DNA of 64,000 bases, taken from Daphnia carinata. Its lineage: Eukaryota; Arthropoda; Branchiopoda; Diplostraca; Daphniidae. Numbering within the stretch: the first letter of the stretch is position 1; each line of letters starts with the position of its first letter. The notes under the pieces were generated by a model. The model was not told the DNA's origin. It was given only the letters and a program-made list of their open reading frames with translations, and ran no database searches. The DNA is taken from assembly GCF_022539665.2 (NCBI RefSeq), contig NC_081337.1:718739-782738 (forward strand), given 5' to 3'. Shown one piece after another: positions 20,904-31,081 of the stretch. A program made the translations under genes and the position numbers.

Positions 20904-22607
20904 CTATGCCATCGTCTTATCTTCTTGTAAATTTCCGGTTTCTGTAGATATGTTCTTTAATCTTCGAGACGGGGTTGCAAATGAAGAAGATCCGTAACCA
21001 TACGAGGAATAGCACAAATCCAACGCTGATAGACCAATTATTTTCAATTTGTCCAACCATGAGAACATGTGGCCTATTTGATTATCTTGTTGTTCTGACA
21101 TCACAATATCTCCAACAGAATTGGAATTTCCTTCTTGCATTCTGCCTACTAGGTCATTCAGGATATTTAATTGTTCCATCTCCATTGTCTCGTGTGCTGG
21201 GTGACTTTTCAGCGAGAAGTCGAAATCATTAAGGTGGAGTTCTTCAAATTCTGTAATGAGGTCTAGATTAGGCATGTGAATGCTAGGTTTCTGGCGTATC
21301 CAATCTCCTCTTGTAGAGTTGTGTTCCCAGATGTGTGGATTTCCATTCAAATTCACTAACGGTGTTTTCCAAAAACAATCTTAAAATGGACGAATGGACC
21401 ATCCATCTGTTCCGATCGTACAGTTCTTTCCTTCGTAAGTAAAGAACGGTTGAAATCCACATTTTGTTTCATTTTCTGATATAAAAATTCTTTTTGCTTC
21501 GCATTGTTGAAGTGTCATTGCTTGACCGAAGCCTTGTAGTCTCGTGCAGAGAGGTAAACCTACTGCTGCTGCGGCCAAAATTCCGTTGGTTTGAGCTAAT
21601 ATAACAGCCTGCGTTCTTTTGATTGCCGATAGTTGACAATAAACATTTCGAATTTCTTTTGCGAGTTTGTTCTCGTGTTCCGTTTCAATGCTGATTTTAT
21701 ATTGGTCGTGCATCTTATTTATTTCATATTTAACCTTGTCGTTGAATTCTTCGATGTTTTTAGGTAGATCGCTTTCCAAATTTTCATTAATTAATGACTC
21801 CATTAACAGGGACTCTGCTGGCGGTAAATTTTGAATATTGTTCTCCTCGATGGCCTGAATTTGATTTTCTTCTGCTGTAGACGTTTTTTCTGTTGTAGTT
21901 AATGGGGTCATTCTGGCTGTCTGTGTTGACGATTTTGGGGTCATTGGACTCTCTTTCACTGTCATCGTACTTTGCGTAGTTGTGCTTGGTTGGTGCGTTG
22001 TTGTTGAAGCTGTTGTTGTGAAGCTCGTCGGAGTGGGCGTTGTTTTCGTTGACGTACGCCTAGTAGTTGTAGTGGTTGTTGAAGTCGAAGTTATTTTAAC
22101 AGTTGTCGTAGTCCTAGTAGTAGTGGTAGGTTTAGTGCTTGTTGACGTGATCATTGGCTTTGTAGTTGCTGGGGGTTTTGTTGAAGTTGACGTCATACTG
22201 GGCTTAGTTGTAATTTTATGCGTTGTTGTGGGTTTGTTTGCTGCTGTGTTTATAACTGGCCTAATTGTAGTCGTAGTTTTTACCGTTGTTGTTGTCGTTG
22301 TTCCCAATGTTGTTTTTATTGTGGGCTTCGTAGTTGTTGTAGCGCTTGTCGTTGTTGTGGATTTTTCTGTTGTGGGCGTGGTAGGGGGCGGAGTCAATGT
22401 TTCATTTCTTTCTGATTGGTTGTTGACTTCCCTTTTCATTAGTGGCGGAATGGATGGGAGTGTTTTCCCGTCCAATGGCTGTTGAGTGTGTAGTGCAATG
22501 ATGGCTGCCGCTGAAAGCGTTTTTGGCTGGTGTGGGTTCCGATATTCGAAGCTAAAATGTTGTTTCTGGCTGGAGCTGTGACAATGCCCCATGCTCACTC
22601 TTCCCAC
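20904..22607 (-). pseudogene. envelope-glycoprotein-like ORF with Thr-rich mucin domain
   Basis: A single frame runs the whole length with one TAA at 21381-21383. Order: MGHCHSSSQKQHFSFEYRN; a ~140-residue Thr/Ser/Pro-rich mucin-like block (22000-22420); a helical segment with NGILAAAAVGLPLC; a Cys-rich segment (QQCEAKR, NETKCGFQPF, KNCTIGTDGW) with possible N-glycosylation sites; then NEFEELHLNDFDF- and VGRMQEG-type helices. A strongly hydrophobic ~17-residue stretch at 20980-21050 lies one frame away, suggesting a membrane anchor lost by frameshift. It resembles arthropod retroelement/chuvirus-type glycoproteins only in general plan; the family is inferred. Confidence 0.5.
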
Positions 22608-23197
22608 TCTCTGTGTTAGGCACTTTCTGTCTGATTAGGGTGAATGTAAGTCAGTTCTATCTGTTGCCATGAGCTGTCCTGTGTGCTCGAATGTGCCCCA
22701 GATTGTATTTCCGCTACCGTGATTAGTTTTTAAAATTCCTCCGAATATGGCGAATTAATCGTTGTTGTGATTTCCTTTCGTTGTTCTTGCTGAATTTCCT
22801 GCATTTCTGCTAATGTTGTGTCCGGGAAATTTTCTAGGATGTCAGGATTGGTGTTTACAGTTTCGAAGATCCATTCTTGTATTACGCTGTTTTTGTCCTC
22901 TCTGCACGCTGTTAGTATGATAGCTTGGGGTGATCCTAGTGTAATACAGAGTTATGATTCTTGTGAAATTAATTGATAATTTTGTTGATCTAGGATCCAT
23001 CTTGTTGAATATTCCGAACATTTGGCTACAATCAGTCGGCCTGCTTCTCCTTCTGTTATACATAAATCGCTGTTCTGTACTCGGATTGGTTGGTCAACGA
23101 TGTATTCGAATTCTGATCCTTGTGGAAGTTGGTCATCGTTTTTGAGACGAAAGTGAGCATTTAATTGGTTGCTTTCTTCAGGTTTGTATATTATGTA
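22608..23197 (-). pseudogene. N-terminal part of the env-like ORF, frameshifted
   Basis: Minus-strand frames here (22952-23197 and shorter ones) contain CITEGEAGRLIVAKCSEYS, a WQQIELTYIHPNQTES stretch and paired Cys, consistent with a glycoprotein ectodomain. The frame is open right up to the left end of TA-element copy 1 at 23198. On the far side of that element (28904 to ~28972) the minus strand is again open, so the insertion probably split this ORF. Confidence 0.4.
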
Positions 23198-23220
23198 GGG
23201 TAAAAGAGCGAATTGGGACA
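23198..23220 (+). repeat. left 23-bp TIR of TA-element copy 1
   Basis: Exact reverse complement of 28881-28903. The outermost base differs from copy 2 (G here, A there) but matches its own partner. Confidence 0.9.
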
Positions 23221-24239
23221 CAGGCCCGGTTCCTGCTAATTTGGGACAAAAAACATACATTTCGTCGCTTCACGAATGGTATACTGATAGGGGTTCTATT
23301 GGAACATCTTATAGGCGTATTATAAACTAAAAGAGGGGTTACGCAATTTATCAAAAGGACAAAATTTAAAACATAACAATATCCGAGAAAACGGTAATTG
23401 AAATCTATACGTTTTGCTTGCGGGCGAAAAACCTAAACAGCGTACGATTTGTTAGCTGACACCTGGACGGCACAGGAAATTTCTAAGGTAAAATAGAAGA
23501 AACCCATTAAATAATTATATCAAACAGTAGAGCAAGTTAAGTTCTACAAATTAAGTACAAGTCTGTCCCATTAAATGCTAGTATTACTCCAATATTACAA
23601 ACCAGAAAAACCCCCATTCCTGCTAATTTGGGACAGCCGACGCTAATTTAGGACACAGATATTTTCGAAAAAAACAAAACCAATTTTTTTTTCCAATATT
23701 TTTACATCAATCGACGCAGAATTCAAAAATAAATCGATTGATGTAGGATATTTATACGTTTTTTCCATAATTTTCATAGAAATAACGCAAAAATACTTTA
23801 GGGACCTAGAATCTAGTCTGGGTTCATCCACGCAGCTTTTAAAAAAAAAATTAATTTACATCCTTTCACTTTTTTTTCGTAACTTCAAATCCAATAAACT
23901 TTTTATATTTGTAAAGGTAATTTCGTGTTTTCTATTTCATTTTACCAGTTACTAAACGAGAAATTTTTCGGAATCTGTTGTCCCTTATTGGGACACAAGT
24001 TTATTTGTAGTTTTTTTTCAGAAATTTCAGTTGTTTTTCACGCTTTTCATGTTCCTTTTACTTGTCGTAGAAGAAATTTGTTAATAAGTCATTGTTTTTA
24101 AGTAAAAATTAAAAAAAAAACTGTTTTGTTGTACTCGTCATAGCCCCATTTGACTGTGCTTTAAGCGAAAGCGCTAATTCTGGACACTGTTTTCGAAGCG
24201 CATGGGGTGGCGGTAATTTTCCTATAACTTACGAGTTGG

Positions 24240-24300
24240 CAAAGTGGATGAATGCCTGGATGGTGAGACGGAGGTCTGAGGTTCAGTTCTCAGCATCTCA
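24240..24300 (+). other. tRNA-like sequence in copy 1 left arm
   Basis: A-box TGGCAAAGTGG and B-box-like GAGGTTCAGTTCTC are spaced as in a tRNA. The anticodon arm is irregular. The counterpart in copy 2 (40625-40695) has perfect A and B boxes. Confidence 0.5.
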
Positions 24301-24463
24301 AATATAATCTTGTGTTTAGTTAATACATTAGATGTATTTAGGTACGATAGACGATGTCTGCCTATCATGTCTAATAAAATCCCCAAAAAGTAATATTTTT
24401 GTTTGCATTTTGGGGTAACATTTAAATAGTATTTATAAATAGAATTTGTTCATTAAAAATTTG

Positions 24464-24528
24464 GTAGCTCAGAGGTAAAGCATTAGCCTCATGATATTAA
24501 GGACTGCAGTTCAATCCCAGGTAGAAGT
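24464..24528 (+). other. second tRNA-like sequence in copy 1 left arm
   Basis: Contains A-box TAGCTCAGAGGTAAAGC and B-box AGTTCAATCCC. Counterpart at 40855-40918. A functional tRNA fold is not convincing. Confidence 0.5.
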
Positions 24529-24839
24529 TAAAACTGAAAAGTTATTTTGCAGAACGCTAGAAAACTACCATACAGCAGTAAACAAATAGTGACGAAGTAA
24601 AAAATCCACAATGAGTTTTCTTTTTTCTGCAGTTTTTCTTACAAACTGCGATTCAACAATATCGCACGAAATGTGAAACAATCAAGAATGATGTAAAACA
24701 ACAACGTAAAACAACAACAGCCATGTAGGGAAAATTTATACGAATCTATTAATCGCAATATTTGTTGATATTGCGTTAGTTGAAGTGATTTCCAAATATC
24801 TCACAAATAGTGAAAAATTGCAAATCGAGTTAATTCAAC

Positions 24840-27800
24840 TTTACATGTTGTGCACTGTCGGTATAGAACCATACCATTTGGTGTTAGTAATCCAACGTTA
24901 TACCACTAGGCCATAGTTAATAAGTAATTTTTGAAAAGCATAATATGTCACTTAGTATGTAGTCTGCTGTCCCAAATTAGCGTCACGGGGGCTTATGTAA
25001 AAAACATAAGGATTGCAATGACCTATGAGATTAATATTGTAACGAAATTAAAAGTATTAGTTTGGTTAACTAGGAAATAAAAAGTAAAACTAGAAATAAA
25101 AAGTCATTTGAAGGTTGCCCTAAGCCCTTTGGAGTAGTTGGATTATAGACGAATATCCGGAAATGGAAATGGGTTCCGGGAATGATGCAAGATTGTCGTC
25201 GATCTTGCATCAGTGGATCGTGGGTTTCGCGTTGATGGAAGTGAGTCTTATAAAATGGTAGGACGAGAAGTTAAAAGGGGGATTCGGGTTTGAGTTGGTC
25301 GGTCGGTGCAACGCTAGTTTTGGTGATGGTCGGTGTTTGTGCGGGCGGTGTTGGTTTTAGAGAGAGAAGTTAGAGAGATACAGCGAGAGTAGGAATCGAT
25401 TTTAGTTTTTAGTTTTTTCGTGGAGTGACAATTTGTGCTTGTTTGGACAGTGTTGGTTTTTTGTGAGTTTGAGTGTTAGTGTGTAGTGATTCTTTTGTTT
25501 TCGATAGTGTAGAGGCCCGGTGGCCTGACGTGTTAGACTTCGGATCTGTATTAAATTAATTTCAGACCGAAGAATAACCATTGATTCTATCCGGTGGCCT
25601 AAAACACGCTTCAATCCCGTTACAAAGAAAGAAAAAGATCCCCGGCGTATTGTGGGCTTGCGTCCAAGCGCGCATTACAATATTATCACAAGATTTTCAT
25701 GACAAATTCAACAACCATGTAGAGGAAAGTTTATCGATTCTATTGATACCAGTATTTGTTGATACTGCGTTAGCTCAAGCGCCATTAAAGATTTAAAAGA
25801 ATCTCACAAAATGTGATAAAAAGTGAAAAATTTTGACAAAAAATATTTTCTACAACTAGAGTTGAACCATGATTTTTCAGGTTGGGAATCCAACGTCTTA
25901 CGACTATCCCACCCTTGACATATTGCAGCAGAAAACTATAATAGGTCATTCAGTATGTAGTGTGCTGTCCCAAATTAGCGTCATGGGAGCTTATGCAAAA
26001 AATTCAAGACTTGCAATCACCGATTAGATGAATATTATAACATGATTTTCACAAAATATTCGACAACCATGTAGAGAAAACTTCGACGAATCCATTGATC
26101 CTAATATTTTTTATATTGGGTTAGTGTAAGGTATCTTGAGTGATTTAAAAATATCTCACAAAAAAAGGGGAAATTCAAAAATTTGAAAAATGAAATTATA
26201 GTGCCTGGACAGTATAGAACCACCGTCCTGTACGTTGGCAATCCAACATCTTACGACTATGCCATCTTGAACAAAAAATTATTCAAAAGCACAATATGTC
26301 ATCTAGTATGTAGTCTGCTGTCCCAAATTAGCGTCACGGGAGCTTATGTAAAACACATAAGAATTGCAATCATCGATTAGATGCATATTTTCACATGATT
26401 TTCATATAACATTCAATAGCCATGTAGAGGAAACTTAAACGAATCTATCGATCCCAATATTGTTGATATTGTAGTGGTGTAAAGTATCTTAAGTGATTTT
26501 AAAATATCTCACAAAAAGGGGGAAAACGAGGATAGGAGGATCCAAAAAATAAAAAATAGTGACTTGGCAGTATTGAACCATTAACCTTTTGGTTTGGCAA
26601 TCGAACGTCTTACGACTATGCCATGGTTCATGCAAAGAAGTTCAAAAGCATAACATGTCTTTCTGTAGGTAGTCTGCTGTCCCAAATTAGCGTCACGGGA
26701 ACTTATAAAAAATACATAAGAATTACAATCAGCCATTAGATAAATATTCTCACATGATTTTCATAAAATATTTAACAGCAATCTAAAGGAAACTTAAACG
26801 AATCTATTGATACCAATATTGATGATATTGCTTTAGTGGTTAGTGCTTTAGGTGCTCTTAGTGATTTCAAAATATCTGACCAAATGGCGAAAAATTCAAA
26901 AATAAGGAAAGATGAAATTTTTATGTAGTTTCCATAGAGTATACATCCGTCAGCCTTTAAGTTGGCAATCCAACATCGTACGATTATGCCATGCTGAATA
27001 AAAAGATGTTGAAAAGTATAACATGTGTCTTAGTACGTAGTCTGCTGTCCCAAATTAGTGTCATGGTAGCTTATGGAAAAAACATAAGAATTGCGATCAC
27101 TGATTAGATAAATATTGTGATATGATTTTCACAAAATATTCATCAGCCATATAGAGAAAACTTAAACAAATCTATTGTTACCAATATTGTTGATATTGCT
27201 TTAGTTTAAGGTGTTCTTAGTGATTTCAAAAATATCTCACCAAATAGGAAAATTTCAAAAATTAGGATAAGTAAAATTGAATGTTGTGTCAATGCGGTAT
27301 AGATCCATAACCCTTTGTGTCAGCAACCCAAATTAGCGTCATGGGGGCTTATGTGAAACACATAAAAATTGCAATTACCGATTAGATGCATATTTTCACA
27401 TGATTTTCATAAAATATTCAACAGCCCTGAAGAGAAAAATTTAACGTATCTATTGATCCTAATATTATTGATATTGTAGTAGTGTGAAATATCTTTAGTA
27501 ATTTTTAAAATATCTCATAAGAAAGGGAAAAATAAGAAAATGAGGAAAACGAAACTTAACGCCTTTAGTGCCTTGACAGTATAGATACACTAACCTTTAG
27601 AATGGCAATCGACTTAGAACGTCTTACGACTATGCCATGGTTCACAGAAAATTATTAAAAAGCATAACATGTCTTTTTTTTATGTAGTCTGCTGTCCCAA
27701 ATTAGCGTCACGGGAGCTTATGTAAAAAATATAAGAATGACGATCACCCATTAGATAAATATTTTCATATGATTTTCCTAAAATATTTAACAGTCATGTA

Positions 27801-28240
27801 GAGAAAACTTAAACGAATCTATTTATACCAGTATTGATGATATTGCTTTAGTTTAAGTTCTTAGTGATTTTAAAATATTTCATCAAATACGAAAAAATTC
27901 AAAAATAAGGATTTACAAGTATTTAGTATCCATACGGTATAGAACCATTAGACTTTTGGTTGGCTATTCAACATCTTACGATTATGCCATGGTGAGTGTA
28001 AAATTATTGAAAAGCATAACATGTCTTCTTGTATGTAGTCTGCTGTCCCAAATTAGCGTCACGGGGGCTTATGTTAAAAACATGAGATTTAAATCATTGG
28101 TTAGATGAATATTGCCATATGATTTTCATAAAATATTTAACAGCCCTGTGGAGAACATTTAAATGAATCTATTAATACGAAGATTTGTTGATATTGCGTT
28201 TGTTTAAAGTGTCTTCGGCGATTGTATAAAATCTCACAAA
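24840..28240. repeat. array of ~355-bp units with tRNA-like segments, copy 1
   Basis: The unit landmark CTGCTGTCCCAAATTAGCG recurs near 24961, 25959, 26312, 26671, 27039, 27319 (partial), 27686 and 28037. Each unit also has ATGATTTTCATAAAATATTC, a TTGATATTG block and a minus-strand tRNA-like segment with A-box TGGCATAGTCG and B-box-like GGTTCTATACTG. Units differ by many substitutions and small indels, so the array is old. The long gap after the first unit is the solo LTR. Confidence 0.85.
25038..25679. mobile_element. solo LTR (642 bp)
   Basis: Begins TGTAACGAAATT and ends GCGCATTACA (TGTAA/TTACA ends), flanked by a 4-bp duplication ATAT at 25034-25037 and 25680-25683. A TATAAAAT box is at 25249-25256. 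It interrupts the first unit of the copy-1 array. The terminal TGTAACGAA resembles the gypsy-2 LTR start. Confidence 0.75.
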
Positions 28241-28880
28241 ATAAGATAAAAAATTGGGGGAAAATAGATAGGAAAATAGGCTAAAATCCGTCAGCAATTA
28301 AATGAATATTACATGTCTACGCTAGTAACAAATTTTAACGCATTGTTACGAAACAGTCGACGAAGCATTCTTACGGCGATATTGGGTAGGATAGGGCAAG
28401 TTAAAAAATATTTTTTTCGGTTTAAAATTTCGGACATTACGGCGTGTTTACGGGAAGTGCTTTTGCTTTTTTCTCGAAAATTTCAATCACATTTTTTTTC
28501 GTTTTTACAGTGGAACCTATAACCTATTGGCTACTTAAAGAGCGAAGTGTTTAATACAATTTTAAAAATCTATATTTTATGTTTTTGGGGTGAGTTTCAA
28601 TCGCAAGTTACCAGGCCTGAAAAATGAAGTCTCGTTTTGACAGCTCATTGTTTTGGTTGTTGAAAACATAAATTTCGCAATATTTTTCTATTGCACCCCC
28701 TTCGGTGTCTTAAGCTATTCGATTCAGAATTAAAAACTGAATCGAATGAATAAATTATTTTTGAAAAATAAGACTGTCCAGAATTAGCAGAAATGTCCAA
28801 TGAATTAGGGTTTTTGTCCGAAATTAGCAGATCGGCTTTACACACACATTCTCCATAAGAAAGGCTGTTAGCCCAAACGC

Positions 28881-28903
28881 TGTCCCAATTCGCTCTTTTA
28901 CCC
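28881..28903 (-). repeat. right 23-bp TIR of TA-element copy 1
   Basis: Ends CCAATTCGCTCTTTTACCC and is followed by TA. Confidence 0.9.
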
Positions 28904-28980
28904 TAGAGTGTTTCCCGAATGCTAAATGCTATGTTAAAACTTGACAAATTTGCGTATCGTGTTCTTGTTATACTGCTCGG

Positions 28981-29487
28981 CAGGGTTAGAAGCGATAACT
29001 TGAAGAAGTATCGGTATCACGGTACCGATACTTCATTTTTCGAAAAATATATCGCGATACTATTTTCAAGTATTGCACGCGTTACAGATACCGATACTTA
29101 TAATTTACAAACGCCATTAAGGAGTAAAATTTATTGCTAAAAAAATTTCAATAGATGGCGTTAATCTAAATTTTAGACGTTACAGTTTATTGGGACATTG
29201 TTTTATCAGTTTACCAACAATAAATATAGCAAAAGTTAACCTTCGCATTTGTTTTATTGTTTTTTTTTTCTTTTAACATTTTTTCAAAATTTGTATCGGA
29301 AAGACGATTCCGCGTTGCGCGGAAAATGTTTCCTACCAAGACTAGAACATTCTAGGGCTATCGTAGAGCCAGCTGTTGCAGAAATTGTAGTAATATTTTT
29401 GCTCCTAGATGGCGCTTTATGTTAAGAGTATCGTACTGATACCGGTAGTATCGCGATACTTTTTGATATCGCGATAGTCCAACCCTG
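28981..29487. mobile_element. hAT-type MITE with 8-bp target duplication
   Basis: The 507-bp element starts CAGGGTTAG and ends CCAACCCTG. It is flanked by a perfect 8-bp duplication, CTGCTCGG, at 28973-28980 and 29488-29495. Both features are standard for the hAT superfamily. The inside has several GTATCG/CGATAC palindromic motifs and no transposase. Confidence 0.9.
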
Positions 29488-29562
29488 CTGCTCGGTTATT
29501 TAGGTTATGCAGAGATTTGCCTCGAACCAACTGAAACTGACACCAACCCACTTAGTTTATAG

Positions 29563-30429
29563 TGTAACGAAGTCATAAAAATCCAACATTTAATTATATT
29601 TTATCTTCATTGTTTGTTTTCTTTATATTAAAATTATATACTATGTCTGTTATGCATTATATTTAAAGTATACATTATAAATATAGTAATTCAAGTGTCA
29701 TTGGCATTTCCCTGAATTCTATATTTATATTATACTTTACATCCTGCTTATTGCTGAATTCTATTTTTATATTATACTTTACATCCTGCTGATTGCTGAT
29801 TGGATGAGCCTCATGCGTAGAACATCGCGCCATACATTTCCATGAATATGAAATGTTGCGACGTGAGATATTCAATAACTTATATCCGGAGCTCATCTGT
29901 CGGAAATGCTATGTTTCCCTCAAACATGTAAAACGTATAAAAGGATGCCCTTTTTGTTCCCAAAAGTTAGTTCTACACTTTTACAGTTCTTCAATTCTCT
30001 CCTGCTCCAGTTCTAGTTCCAGTTCTAGTTTTCATCTTTAGTGCTACCAGTGTTGTTTAATTCTTCAAATATAGTGAGTTTAATTCGTTCTTATTCAATA
30101 ATTATTGTGAGTGCTTTTCATCGCTTCTTGTGCGACCGACAAGCCCGGTTTCCCTTATCTTTTCGCTTCCAACGTTTAAGTTCCAAATAACATCTTTATT
30201 TCATCTTCGCCACGACGGTGACGGTAAGACTAAATTCGTATGACTCCATTTTTGTATTTCTGTTTCCTATTTATACCCCATATCTGTGTAATTCTTTTAT
30301 TATCTTTGGCCTATTATAATAAAATATATTCGGCATTGTGGTAAGGCCTTCCCGAGTTCATTTTCTAAATTACAATTTGTCTTAAATAACGTAAAGCCAT
30401 TCTTTTTATTACTAAAAGAATGCTTTACA
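29563..30429 (+). repeat. gypsy-2 5' LTR
   Basis: Starts TGTAACGAAGTC and ends CTTTACA (TGTAA/TTACA ends). A TATAAAAG box lies at 29936-29943. The primer-binding site follows 3 bases after the end. No matching 3' LTR is seen in the window. Confidence 0.65.
29936..29943 (+). promoter_or_regulatory. TATA box in gypsy-2 LTR
   Basis: TATAAAAG lies ~490 bp before the LTR end, well placed for a Pol II LTR promoter. Confidence 0.6.
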
Positions 30430-30432
30430 TAA

Positions 30433-30446
30433 TGGTGGCAGCGATC
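30433..30446 (+). other. gypsy-2 primer-binding site
   Basis: TGGTGGCAGCGATC lies 3 bases after the LTR. Beginning with TGG is as expected for pairing with a tRNA CCA end. The tRNA used is not identified. Confidence 0.6.
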
Positions 30447-30463
30447 TATCGAACTCACCCACA

Positions 30464-31081
30464 ATGACGGATAATATTTTTTCTAGTAGGCATAAACTTT
30501 CTCGCACACCTGTATCCGCTACTAAAAGTCCTATCGAGCCAGTTATTCAAATTGATGAAGGTGTAGCCAGAACTCTTAATTTTGATAAAACTTCCACTTC
30601 AAATCTTGCTGGATCTGATAAGTTTACGGGTAATAAAACTTCGAGAAAAGCAACAGAAACTATTAGGAAATCTGCCTCTCCTGTTTTGAAGCCTAGTGCA
30701 ATTCCAAATAATCCCCAGCTAAGAAAGTTAAGATCGAACTCTGCGTATGAGTTGGTAAAGCCAGTAGACCTTTCAAACGTTCGCAAAACACGAGCCCAAA
30801 GTAAAGCTGATACCTCGACCGTAAGAAATTCTCCTTCCTTCATAGCCCAACTAGTAAACCGTCTTTCACCCAAGAAAACCGTTTCCACAAACACTTCCCC
30901 AACAAACGCTTTTTTTGAACAAGTCTCGGGTTTTTTTGCAAAAAAGAAGACAACCATTGGAAGACCAGCTCAACGTCAACCTCCAGCACCTGTTCCAAGA
31001 GATCAAGAAGAAAGGGGACAGCATCTTCCAACTACCGAACAGCCAGCTACCGTTCCTACTGCTAGCCATCAAGAGCCTTAA
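30464..31081 (+). CDS. gypsy-2 leading ORF (205 aa), unknown function
   Basis: The ATG is 20 bases after the primer-binding site (MTDNIFSSRHKLSRTPVSAT). It is Ser/Thr/Lys/Pro-rich and looks disordered. It overlaps the next ORF by 167 bases in a different frame (+1). No domain is recognised. Most gypsy elements start with gag here, so this is an added or split N-terminal product. Confidence 0.5.
   Translation: MTDNIFSSRHKLSRTPVSATKSPIEPVIQIDEGVARTLNFDKTSTSNLAGSDKFTGNKTSRKATETIRKSASPVLKPSAIPNNPQLRKLRSNSAYELVKPVDLSNVRKTRAQSKADTSTVRNSPSFIAQLVNRLSPKKTVSTNTSPTNAFFEQVSGFFAKKKTTIGRPAQRQPPAPVPRDQEERGQHLPTTEQPATVPTASHQEP

Larger units (their letters stand above)
23198..28903. mobile_element. TA-flanked large element, copy 1 (non-autonomous DNA transposon)
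   Basis: Perfect 23-bp inverted ends begin GGGTAAAAGAGCGAATTGG at 23198 and mirror at 28881-28903. TA dinucleotides flank it (23196-23197 and 28904-28905), as in Tc1/mariner-type insertion. No ORF with a transposase motif is present. The interior has a left arm with two plus-strand tRNA-like sequences, an array of ~355-bp units, and a right arm. A 642-bp solo LTR is inserted inside, leaving ~5.1 kb of element. Copy 2 at 39596 shares the whole plan. Confidence 0.75.

Noticed and set aside
21982-22485. 167-codon plus-strand frame rich in Val
   Set aside because: It is the complement of the Thr-rich mucin block of the env-like ORF; the composition explains the open frame.
30940-30946. A AAA AAG slippery heptamer in the leading gypsy-2 ORF, in the ORF frame
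   Set aside because: It would cause a -1 shift, but the overlapping 369-codon ORF is in the +1 frame, so it cannot link the two.
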